Assembly (NCBI GenBank): GCA_002399025.1
Contig: DHCV01000034.1
Coordinates: forward strand, 33,918-50,126
DNA: 16,209 nt
Reading direction: 5' to 3'
From: Bacteroidales bacterium UBA4893
Lineage (GTDB): Bacteria > Bacteroidota > Bacteroidia > Bacteroidales > P3
The notes below the pieces were generated by a model. That model did not search any database, was not told where the DNA came from, and was given only the letters and a program-made list of their open reading frames with translations. The position numbers were made by a program, and so were the translations under genes. Positions 6,978-13,618 of this stretch are shown here, piece by piece (the first letter of the stretch is position 1; every line of letters starts with the position of its first letter).

Positions 6978-8507
6978 ATGGAAGAATTAGTACTATGGTC
7001 AAGAGCTCAGTTTGCACTTACGGCAATCTATCATTGGCTCTTTGTTCCTTTGACCTTGGGTCTGGGAGTTATTATTGGGGTAATGGAAACTATCTATTAC
7101 AAAACAAAAAACGAAGAGTGGAAAACAATAACTAAGTTTTGGATGAGACTCTTCGGGATTAATTTCGCAATTGGTGTTGCAACCGGATTAATTCTTGAGT
7201 TTCAATTTGGAACAAACTGGTCAAACTATTCATGGTTTGTTGGTGATATTTTTGGTGCTCCACTTGCAATTGAAGGTATATTAGCATTCTTTATGGAGGC
7301 TACTTTCATTGCAATTATGTTTTTTGGATGGAATAAAGTTAGTAAAGGATTTCACTTAGCCTCAACATGGCTTACTGTTTTTGGAGCTTCAATTTCTGCT
7401 CTTTGGATACTTATTGCTAATGCATGGATGCAGTTCCCAACTGGAATGACTTTTAATCCGGACACAGTTAGAAACGAGATGACTGATTTCTGGGCTGTTG
7501 CTCTCTCTCCTATTGCAATAAATAAGTTCTTCCACACAGTAACATCTTGCTGGGTGGTTGGTTCTGCTGCTTGTATTGGGGTTAGTGCATGGTTCCTAAT
7601 AAAGAAACGTCATATTGATTTTGCAAAGAAGAGCATAAAGATTGCTGTTCCTGTTGGATTGGTTGGAATTCTTCTGACCATTTACACAGGTGATGGTTCA
7701 GCTTTCCAAGTTGCTCAAAAACAACCTATGAAGCTTGCTGCAATGGAAGGTTTGTATGAGGGACAAACTCAAGCTCCATTAGTTGCTTTCGGAATCCTAA
7801 AACCTCATCAACAAGCAATGCAGGAAAAGGATAATCCATCATACCTAAATATTAGTATTCCTTATGCCCTTTCTCTATTGGGTTATAGGGATGTAGATGC
7901 TTATGTTCCTGGCATTACAGACTTATTGGAAGGAGGGTATCCAACACAAGACGGAACTGTTTCATTGTCTGCTAAGGAAAAGATGGAAAGTGGCAAATTG
8001 GCTGTTCAGGCTCTTGCCGATTATAAGAAAGCCAAGAAGGTTGGCAATGAAATGGAGAGTCAAAAACAATTAGAAATCCTTAATGCCAACTATTCAAACT
8101 TTGGTTATGGATTTATTAAGGACGAATCTGAATTAGTGCCAAATGTTGCTATAACTTTCTATGCTTTTAGATTTATGGTAATCTTTGGTTCATTCTTCAT
8201 TCTTATCTTTGCTATTATTGCATACTTCATCTTCAAGAAAAAACCATACGAAAACTATAAATGGTTCTTATGGCTTTGTATTTTATGTATTCCTCTTGCC
8301 TATATGGTATCACAAAGTGGATGGCTTGTAGCAGAAATGGGACGTCAGCCTTGGGTTATTCAAGATCTTATGCCAACATCTGCAGCTATTTCAGCAATAA
8401 GCTCAAGCTCTGTTGCAACAACATTTATTATATTCTGCGTTTTATTCTCTGTTTTGTTGATTGCAGAACTTAGCATTATGTTTAAGCAAATTAAAAAAGG
8501 ATTTTAA
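6978..8507 (+). CDS. cydA: Cytochrome bd ubiquinol oxidase subunit I
   Basis: Catalytic subunit of the bd-type quinol oxidase: oxidises quinol and reduces oxygen to water in the inner membrane with high oxygen affinity. The 509-residue multi-helix protein keeps the E. coli numbering through the first half: haem ligands His19 and His186, proton-path Glu99 and Glu107, and Q-loop residues Lys252 and Glu257. The second haem b558 ligand is Met400 in FYAFRFMV (Met393 in E. coli). The GRQPW motif occurs in GWLVAEMGRQPWVIQDLM. The length and the region 258-388 suggest a long Q-loop form. The ATG at 6978 yields the correct N-terminus; the frame is open to 6930 but that would overlap DUF4492. cydB starts 12 bases downstream. 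Confidence 0.97.
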   Translation: MEELVLWSRAQFALTAIYHWLFVPLTLGLGVIIGVMETIYYKTKNEEWKTITKFWMRLFGINFAIGVATGLILEFQFGTNWSNYSWFVGDIFGAPLAIEGILAFFMEATFIAIMFFGWNKVSKGFHLASTWLTVFGASISALWILIANAWMQFPTGMTFNPDTVRNEMTDFWAVALSPIAINKFFHTVTSCWVVGSAACIGVSAWFLIKKRHIDFAKKSIKIAVPVGLVGILLTIYTGDGSAFQVAQKQPMKLAAMEGLYEGQTQAPLVAFGILKPHQQAMQEKDNPSYLNISIPYALSLLGYRDVDAYVPGITDLLEGGYPTQDGTVSLSAKEKMESGKLAVQALADYKKAKKVGNEMESQKQLEILNANYSNFGYGFIKDESELVPNVAITFYAFRFMVIFGSFFILIFAIIAYFIFKKKPYENYKWFLWLCILCIPLAYMVSQSGWLVAEMGRQPWVIQDLMPTSAAISAISSSSVATTFIIFCVLFSVLLIAELSIMFKQIKKGF

Positions 8508-8519
8508 TACTAAAAGATT

Positions 8520-9668
8520 ATGGATTACAATTTTTTCATACAGTATTGGTGGTTTGTTATTTCTCTTCTGGGTGCAATTTTAGTTTTTCTTCTATTTGTT
8601 CAAGGAGGACAAACCCTTATTCCTCAATTAGGAAAAAGCGAAATAGAAAAAACAATGATGGTAAATTCCATTGGAAGAAAATGGGAGTTTACATTTACAA
8701 CCTTGGTTACTTTTGGAGGAGCTTTCTTTGCAGCCTTCCCTCTTTTCTATTCTACTTCCTTTGGAGGTGCATACTGGGTTTGGATGATAATTCTTTTTTG
8801 TTTTATTATTCAAGCTGTAAGTTTTGAATTCAGAAAGAAAGAGAATAATTTCTTAGGCGAGAAAACCTATAACACCTTCCTTCTAATAAATGGATTTGGT
8901 GGCACCTTCCTTTTGGGAGTTGCTGTTGGCACTTTCTTCACTGGAAGTGAATTTGTGGTAAACAAAGAAAACATTGCAAACCCAATTATGCCAATAATTT
9001 CACAATGGACTAACCCTCTTCACGGCTTAGAAGCACTTGCAAATCCTCGCAATCTTCTTCTTGGATTGGTTGTTTTGTTTCTTTCTCGCACCTTAGGCTC
9101 ATTATATTTTATTAATAACATCAACGACCAAACACTTCAAGAAAGAGCAAAGAAAGCTCTTAAGGTTTGCGGAACAGTTTTTGTTGTTTTGTTTGTAACA
9201 TTCTTAACTATTACATTCCTTGCAGATGGATTTGCAGTTGATAAAGAAACAGGACTGGTTTCAATGGAGAAATACAAATACTTTAATAACCTAATTGAAA
9301 TGCCAGTAGTTTTAGCAATGTTATTAATTGGAGTTGTATTGGTGCTTTTTGGATTAGGTAAAACAATGTTTTCAAAAGCAATATTTAGAAAAGGAATTTG
9401 GTTTGCAGGAATTGGAACAGTTTTGGCAGTGCTTAGTCTATTTTTAATTGCAGGTTACAATAACACCGCCTACTATCCTTCAATATTTAACCCTCAATCC
9501 TCACTAACAATTTACAATTCCTCTTCCAGCCTATTTACACTTAGAACAATGTCAATTGTTTCACTAATAATTCCTTTTGTTTTGGCTTACATTTTCTACG
9601 CATGGAGAAAAATGGATAAGGTATCAATAACAAAAGAAGAAATGCAAGAAGACGGACATAAATATTAG
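8520..9668 (+). CDS. cydB: Cytochrome bd ubiquinol oxidase subunit II
   Basis: Second structural subunit of the bd oxidase, embedded in the inner membrane beside CydA. The product has 382 residues (E. coli CydB 379) and eight or nine hydrophobic helices. Typical features are the N-terminal YWWFVISLLGAILVFLLFVQGGQ with a GGQTL segment, NSIGRKWE (48-55) and the following aromatic/Gly-rich helix (GGAFFAAFPLFYS). The C-terminal tail after the last helix is short and charged. It follows cydA by 12 bases and is followed by a strong terminator at 9695-9730, so it closes the operon. I see no cydX-like open frame between its stop and the terminator. Confidence 0.95.
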   Translation: MDYNFFIQYWWFVISLLGAILVFLLFVQGGQTLIPQLGKSEIEKTMMVNSIGRKWEFTFTTLVTFGGAFFAAFPLFYSTSFGGAYWVWMIILFCFIIQAVSFEFRKKENNFLGEKTYNTFLLINGFGGTFLLGVAVGTFFTGSEFVVNKENIANPIMPIISQWTNPLHGLEALANPRNLLLGLVVLFLSRTLGSLYFINNINDQTLQERAKKALKVCGTVFVVLFVTFLTITFLADGFAVDKETGLVSMEKYKYFNNLIEMPVVLAMLLIGVVLVLFGLGKTMFSKAIFRKGIWFAGIGTVLAVLSLFLIAGYNNTAYYPSIFNPQSSLTIYNSSSSLFTLRTMSIVSLIIPFVLAYIFYAWRKMDKVSITKEEMQEDGHKY

Positions 9669-9694
9669 GAATTATCCAAGTTCTTTTAATAGAT

Positions 9695-9730
9695 AAAAGC
9701 CTTCCATTACAAAAAAATGGAAGGTTTTTT
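9695..9730 (+). terminator. Rho-independent terminator after cydB
   Basis: CCTTCCATT (9700-9708) pairs perfectly with AATGGAAGG (9716-9724) across a seven-base loop; the stem can be extended by a G-T pair and A-T pairs, and is followed by a run of six T then AATTTT. It lies 27 bases past the cydB stop. Confidence 0.9.
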
Positions 9731-9823
9731 AATTTTACAATCAATTCTCTTGCTTATTTTTCAATAAAAATTTGAGTAAAATTTCTTTTTACTTGATATA
9801 AGTTAATCAAAGTCTTATTATAA

Positions 9824-9837
9824 TTGATAAAGATCAA
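9824..9837. promoter_or_regulatory. Perfect FNR/CRP-type palindrome TTGAT-N4-ATCAA
   Basis: The 14 bases form TTGATAAAGATCAA, an exact match to the E. coli FNR consensus TTGATnnnnATCAA. A second dyad with the same half-sites but an eight-base spacer lies at 9793-9810. The site is beyond the cydB terminator and ahead of the repeat array, with no gene start near on either strand, so any target is unknown. Chance occurrence is possible in such AT-rich DNA. Confidence 0.35.
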
Positions 9838-9850
9838 GATTAATTTTTGC

Positions 9851-9959
9851 ATCCTGCCACCTTGCACACTACATCCTGCCACCTTACACTATGTATCCTG
9901 CCACCTTACTTAAGTAACATGCCACCTTACTTATAGTATGGTGCCACCTTACTGAATTT
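9851..9959 (+). repeat. Five-copy iteron-like direct-repeat array, core TGCCACCTTAC
   Basis: The 11-base core TGCCACCTTAC occurs at 9855 (with one change, TGCCACCTTGC), 9877, 9899, 9920 and 9942. Start-to-start distances are 22, 22, 21 and 22, about two helical turns. The first three copies are preceded by ATCC, extending the conserved unit to 15 bases; the other two have AACA and ATGG. The spacers between cores vary in sequence and are AT-rich; the one between copies 3 and 4 contains the perfect palindrome TTACTTAAGTAA (9906-9917). Every frame has stops, so it is not coding. The conserved GC-rich core against variable spacers points to repeated protein-binding sites on one face of the helix; a remnant end of an IS21-like element is an alternative. 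Confidence 0.85.
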
Positions 9960-10071
9960 ATTCTTGATTTAAATAAGTTTTTTCTTGACATAAAAAGTTT
10001 TATATCTTATTTCCGTAAAAATTAACAGGATTAAAATTCACATAACAAGCCTTTTAAAAGCTTATTAATTC

Positions 10072-10097
10072 AAAAAGTGTTTAAGAAAAAGTGTTTA
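10072..10097. repeat. Short tandem duplication at the 3' end of the DUF456 gene
   Basis: AAAAAGTGTTTA occurs at 10072-10083 and again at 10086-10097, with two bases between. The right copy contains the DUF456 stop codon (10095-10097), so the left copy is an untranslated duplicate. Probably replication slippage. Confidence 0.7.
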
Positions 10098-10586
10098 GAA
10101 TATTGCAATAAATAGTTCCTTGAAGAAGAAGAAGCCTAAAACAACGGCAACAATTAGTTTCATTATTGTTCCAACAAGAAAACCAATAAAAGAACCAAAT
10201 CCTGCTCTTAGAGCAAGGGAAAATTCTTTTCCTGAGATTAATTCACCAACAACAGCTCCTACAAATGGTCCCAAAATTACTCCCCAAGGTGAAAGAAACA
10301 TTCCTAAAAACAAACCAATACCACTCCCCCATGTTCCTGCTTTACTACCTCCAAATTTTTTAGTCCCCCAAATTGGCACAAAGTAATCTAATATTTGAAC
10401 AATAATTACAACAATTGCCCAACCAATTAGAAAAGCTAATGAATAATCAACCTTTGAAGTAAAATGCAAAAGAAGTATACCCAAATAACTTATAGGCAAG
10501 CCAGGTAATATTGGTAAAACACAACCAAGAAAGCCCACTATTATACAAATTGCACCAATTACATAGAATATAATATCTAATGTCAT
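10095..10586 (-). CDS. DUF456 family membrane protein
   Basis: A 163-residue, very hydrophobic protein with about four or five membrane helices. Family signatures are GCVLPILPGLPISYLG (21-36), DYFVPIWGTKKFGGSKAGTWG (67-87), a glycine-rich LFLGMFLSPWGVILGPFVGAVVGEL run (92-116) and a final helix (about 131-155). The paired glycine-rich motifs suggest tightly packed helices; the function is unknown. The start ATG overlaps the stop of the DUF4349 gene by one base (position 10586), which indicates translational coupling. No terminator is recognisable behind it. Confidence 0.88.
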   Translation of the reverse strand: MTLDIIFYVIGAICIIVGFLGCVLPILPGLPISYLGILLLHFTSKVDYSLAFLIGWAIVVIIVQILDYFVPIWGTKKFGGSKAGTWGSGIGLFLGMFLSPWGVILGPFVGAVVGELISGKEFSLALRAGFGSFIGFLVGTIMKLIVAVVLGFFFFKELFIAIF

Positions 10587-11377
10587 TATTTGATATTGTT
10601 TTTACTGCTAATTTTTCTCTTTTTATAGTATATACTTCCAAAGACTGAAGCCAAAACTATGATTATTATTACCCAAAGATAAGCTAAAGCATTAATTATG
10701 TATAAGAAAACCTGCCAACCTGTTTTTAATGAATCCCATAATGAAGAGAAAAAATGAGTAGAAAGTTTAATATCCTCATAGAAGGTAATTCTAACGGTTG
10801 AATAATTTATTTGATTATCTAAAAACTTCTTTCTTCCTTCAGATTTCTCTATATCAACACGCAATTCATTTAATTGCTTTTGAATTTCTATGGTTTCAGT
10901 AATGTTCTTAGCCTTTTTTAGAAGTTCAATCAATTTCAATTCATACTCTTTCTTGACTTTAACTCTTGCTTGAACATCAACATATTCTTCAGTTACATCT
11001 TGTAGGCTAAGAGTCTTATCTTCTACCTCTATAATACTCTTATCTTTGATGAAAGAATTAATAAATGCATCCATATTTTTTGAAGGTACTCTAACTATCA
11101 CTTCATAGTTCTTACTTGAATTGTCATTTTGACTATTTTCTTCTGCAAAATATGCACTATAAGCTTTTAGGGAGGATTTAATTTTCGAATATGTGGCATC
11201 AATATTTGATGTTCTTAATCTAATTGTTGATTCCTTAATTATGGCTCTTTGTTCAGAATTTACAGTTGATGAAGTATTTGCGACTTCATTCATTCCACTT
11301 GGCTCTTTTTGTTCTGTTTTGCTACTACAAGCTGCAAGTAAGATTATTATTGCAAGCAAATTGAAAAATTTCTTCAT
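10586..11377 (-). CDS. DUF4349 lipoprotein with C-terminal membrane helix
   Basis: A 263-residue exported protein. It has a lipoprotein signal with lipobox LAAC (Cys17), a low-complexity linker rich in Ser, Glu and Asn (18-45), then the DUF4349 domain: strand IIKESTIRLRTSNID, VRVPSKNMDAFI, the DVTEEYVDVQARVKVKKEYE segment, a coiled-coil-like helix (about 140-190), and NYSTVRITFYE. A membrane helix (about 223-251) and a basic tail end the chain, so both ends would be membrane-anchored. Function unknown. It lies 27 bases after the GT9 gene and overlaps DUF456 by one base, forming a leftward cluster. Confidence 0.88.
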   Translation of the reverse strand: MKKFFNLLAIIILLAACSSKTEQKEPSGMNEVANTSSTVNSEQRAIIKESTIRLRTSNIDATYSKIKSSLKAYSAYFAEENSQNDNSSKNYEVIVRVPSKNMDAFINSFIKDKSIIEVEDKTLSLQDVTEEYVDVQARVKVKKEYELKLIELLKKAKNITETIEIQKQLNELRVDIEKSEGRKKFLDNQINYSTVRITFYEDIKLSTHFFSSLWDSLKTGWQVFLYIINALAYLWVIIIIVLASVFGSIYYKKRKISSKNNIK

Positions 11378-11404
11378 AATAACTATTTATATAAGGTTTA
11401 TTTA

Positions 11405-12403
11405 CTACAATCTATGTATTAGTTCTTTTATATTAATTGTTGTTGAGCATTTGAAATGTCCTTTGGGGCACTTTTTATGTCCATGCAATCCACATGGACG
11501 ACAAGTTAGATGTTCTTTTGTTTGAACAATTTTGGAATCAGTGCTAAGTGGAGTAAATCCAAAAGCAGGAACAGTGGAACAAAAGACAGATGTTGTGGGA
11601 GCATTGACCGATGAGCAAAAATGCAAAGGAGCTGAATCGTTGGTGAAATTCATCTTTGCGTTATCCATTAGAGAAACAGAGTCAAGAAAATTTAGTTTTC
11701 CAGCTAAATTATGACAAAGAGGATGATTTATGGCCTTTTTAATCTCATTGCAAAGTTCAATGTCACTCTTTGCACCAAGCAAATATATTGCAGAGTCTTG
11801 AGGTACATGTTTTAAAAGTTCTATCCATCCTTGAGTGTGAAATTGCTTGGTAAACCAAAGAGAAGAAGGGCTAAGGGTATAGTATGTTGTGTTTTTATAT
11901 TGTTTTACTTTTTCAATAGATTGGGGTGTTGGGTATAGTCTTGGAGGTAATACTTCCGATTCATCATCCAAACAAATTTCTGAAATGAGTTTAAAGTTAC
12001 GTTCAATTTCATGAAAATGCTTACGTTTGCTTATTAAATGTTCTATTTTTCTATCAAAGAACGTGGACAATGGGTTTTTCTTAAATCCAATCTTTAAATG
12101 AGCTTCCGACAAAGCAGTTATAAGTCCTGAGGAAAAGAAACGATTAATATTTATTAGAATTTCGTAGTCTGACTGACGAATTTCTTTTATTATCTTTATT
12201 AGGTTTTTATATTTATTCTCTTTTTTATTCCATACCCAAACCTTTCCAATAAAAGGATGTTGTTCAAAAAGAGATTCATTGCCCTTTTTTACAAGTATAT
12301 CTATTTTTTCTTTTGGATAGTTATAGTGTAGTTCCTCCAACAAAGAAGTTGCAAGGACTACATCACCAATGGAAGCTGTTTGAATAACTAGAAACTTTTT
12401 CAT
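11405..12403 (-). CDS. Glycosyltransferase family 9 protein (LPS heptosyltransferase-like)
   Basis: A 332-residue GT-B fold transferase related to ADP-heptose:LPS heptosyltransferases (WaaC/WaaF/RfaF group), likely acting at the cytosolic face of the inner membrane on LPS core or another glycan; the donor and acceptor cannot be told. The N-terminal domain starts FLVIQTASIGDVVLATSLLEEL, typical of the family. The C-terminal domain has IYLLGAKSD and TNDSAPLHFCSSVNAPTTSVF, which corresponds to the nucleotide-sugar site. A cysteine/histidine-rich tail (Cys301, Cys304, His307, His309, Cys312, His316, Cys319) resembles tails I recall in other Bacteroidota members. A perfect -7 box lies immediately upstream, with a terminator between this gene and ilvE, so it has its own transcription unit. 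Confidence 0.9.
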   Translation of the reverse strand: MKKFLVIQTASIGDVVLATSLLEELHYNYPKEKIDILVKKGNESLFEQHPFIGKVWVWNKKENKYKNLIKIIKEIRQSDYEILININRFFSSGLITALSEAHLKIGFKKNPLSTFFDRKIEHLISKRKHFHEIERNFKLISEICLDDESEVLPPRLYPTPQSIEKVKQYKNTTYYTLSPSSLWFTKQFHTQGWIELLKHVPQDSAIYLLGAKSDIELCNEIKKAINHPLCHNLAGKLNFLDSVSLMDNAKMNFTNDSAPLHFCSSVNAPTTSVFCSTVPAFGFTPLSTDSKIVQTKEHLTCRPCGLHGHKKCPKGHFKCSTTINIKELIHRL

Positions 12404-12407
12404 TGTA

Positions 12408-12415
12408 CAAAGGTA
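12408..12415 (-). promoter_or_regulatory. -7 promoter element directly before the GT9 start
   Basis: The minus strand reads TACCTTTG (12415 to 12408), a perfect TAnnTTTG, only four bases before the ATG at 12403. The predicted start of transcription, about 12403-12404, coincides with the start codon, which implies a leaderless or almost leaderless message. A TTTG element at the proper distance is not obvious. Confidence 0.45.
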
Positions 12416-12444
12416 TAGAAAAACTTCAAATAAGATACATAAGA

Positions 12445-12482
12445 AAACAAAAAAAGACCAAGATTATTAGTCTTGGTCTTTT
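12445..12482 (-). terminator. Rho-independent terminator after ilvE
   Basis: AAAAGACCAAGA (12452-12463) pairs with TCTTGGTCTTTT (12471-12482) across a seven-base loop, a 12-bp perfect stem. Read leftward the stem is followed by T-rich sequence (the complement of 12440-12451). It lies about 50 bases past the ilvE stop and separates ilvE from the GT9 gene. Confidence 0.88.
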
Positions 12483-12534
12483 GGTATTAGAAATTAAAAT
12501 CTAATTGTATAGTTAAATCTATTGACTAAATTTA

Positions 12535-13548
12535 TTATTCAACAACTAAATTCCAATTATGTTTGTCTTCTACACTTCCTTGTTGGATTCCAGTTAGGGT
12601 TTCGTATAGTTTTGTGCAAACAGGTCCTGCTTCATTACCATAGTCATAAACTTTTCCAGTTCCTCTATCAACAATTTGTCCAATTGGAGAAATAACTGCA
12701 GCTGTTCCACAAGCAGCAACTTCTTCAAATGTTGAAAGCTCTTCAACATCAATAGGTCTTTGTTCTACTTTCATTCCCAAATCTTTTGCCAATTGACGAA
12801 GTGACATATTGGTTATTGAAGGAAGAATTGAAGAAGAATGTGGAGTGCAATAAGTATTATTCTTTATTCCAAAGAAGTTTGCAGCTCCTGCTTCATCAAT
12901 ATATTTTTTGTGAATTGCGTCTAAATAAATACAATTTGAGAATCCTTCATCATGAGCTCTTTGTCCTGATTTTAAAGAAGCAGCATAGTTACCACCGACT
13001 TTAAATGTTCCAGTTCCAAGTGGAGCTGCACGGTCAAAATCTTCTACAATTTGGAATTTAACTGGCTTAAATCCTGCCTTAAAGTAAGGTCCAACTGGTC
13101 CAACAAATACCATAAATAAGTATTCATCTGCTGGCTTAACACCAACTTCAGCTCCTGTTCCAATTAATAATGGACGAAGGTATAAAGATGCTCCTGAACC
13201 TGCTGGTGGAACAAATCTTTCATTTCTTTTAACAACTTCAACACATGCTTTCACAAATAAATCTTCTGGAACTGGTGCCATCATGATTCCTTCTGCAGTA
13301 CGAAACATACGCTTAGCATTTTCGTAAGGACGGAATAAACGGATTTTACCATCAACTCCTCTAAAAGCTTTCATTCCTTCAAAACCAGCTTGTCCATAAT
13401 GAAGACAAGTTGCAGCCATATGCATTGTTATTTCTTCTGATTGAGTAAATTCTAATTCACCCCATTTACCATTACGGTAATAGCAACGTACATTCCAATC
13501 TGTTTTGTAATAGCCAAAAGGTAGGCCTGACCAATTTATATCATTCAT
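12535..13548 (-). CDS. ilvE: Branched-chain amino acid aminotransferase
   Basis: Pyridoxal-phosphate enzyme that interconverts leucine, isoleucine and valine with their 2-oxo acids using glutamate/2-oxoglutarate; the last step of branched-chain synthesis and the first of their breakdown. The 337-residue product is of the longer, eukaryote-like class. Visible motifs are LHYGQAGFEGMKAFR (49-63), RLFRPYENAKRM (70-81), LYLRPLLIGTG (122-132), the PLP-lysine segment GTFKVGGNYAAS with Lys183, IDEAGAANFF, and ACGTAAVISPIG near the C-terminus. The sequence is highly conserved and appears intact. It has its own promoter (13588-13618) and a terminator (12445-12482), so it is probably monocistronic. Confidence 0.95.
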   Translation of the reverse strand: MNDINWSGLPFGYYKTDWNVRCYYRNGKWGELEFTQSEEITMHMAATCLHYGQAGFEGMKAFRGVDGKIRLFRPYENAKRMFRTAEGIMMAPVPEDLFVKACVEVVKRNERFVPPAGSGASLYLRPLLIGTGAEVGVKPADEYLFMVFVGPVGPYFKAGFKPVKFQIVEDFDRAAPLGTGTFKVGGNYAASLKSGQRAHDEGFSNCIYLDAIHKKYIDEAGAANFFGIKNNTYCTPHSSSILPSITNMSLRQLAKDLGMKVEQRPIDVEELSTFEEVAACGTAAVISPIGQIVDRGTGKVYDYGNEAGPVCTKLYETLTGIQQGSVEDKHNWNLVVE

Positions 13549-13587
13549 ATCTATAAAATTTTGTTTTTATTTAGTATAAAAGTTCAA

Positions 13588-13618
13588 CAAAATTACAACT
13601 TATTATTTATATAGCAAT
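13588..13618 (-). promoter_or_regulatory. Putative promoter of ilvE
   Basis: The minus strand reads TTG (13617 to 13615), a 19-base spacer, then TAATTTTG (13595 to 13588), which fits the Bacteroidota -33/-7 consensus. Initiation near 13584 would leave about 36 leader bases. It begins just past the truA stop codon. Confidence 0.55.

Larger units (their letters stand above)
9669..10094. other. 426-base gene-free interval between convergent cydB and DUF456
   Basis: The longest non-coding stretch in the window. In order it holds the cydB terminator (9695-9730), two TTGAT/ATCAA dyads (9793-9810 and 9824-9837), the five-copy repeat array (9851-9959), AT-rich DNA without recognisable features (9960-10071), and a 12-base direct duplication reaching the end of DUF456 (10072-10097). 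I see no open frame of credible length and no tRNA. Confidence 0.8.

Noticed and set aside
9841..9849. TAATTTTTG as a -7 box for a transcript through the repeat array
   Set aside because: It has one base too many between TA and TTTG to match TAnnTTTG, and no -33 element is placed correctly.
9851..9959. CRISPR array
   Set aside because: The repeat core is 11 bases and the spacers about 11 bases, far below CRISPR dimensions, and no cas genes are present.
9985..10013. TTGACA-type sigma-70 promoter after the repeat array
   Set aside because: No good -10 at 16-18 bases, the host probably uses the TAnnTTTG type, and no gene lies downstream on that strand.
10047..10063. AAGCCTTTTAAAAGCTT hairpin as a terminator for DUF456
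   Set aside because: The pairing needs a bulge, leaves almost no loop, and no T-run follows on either strand.
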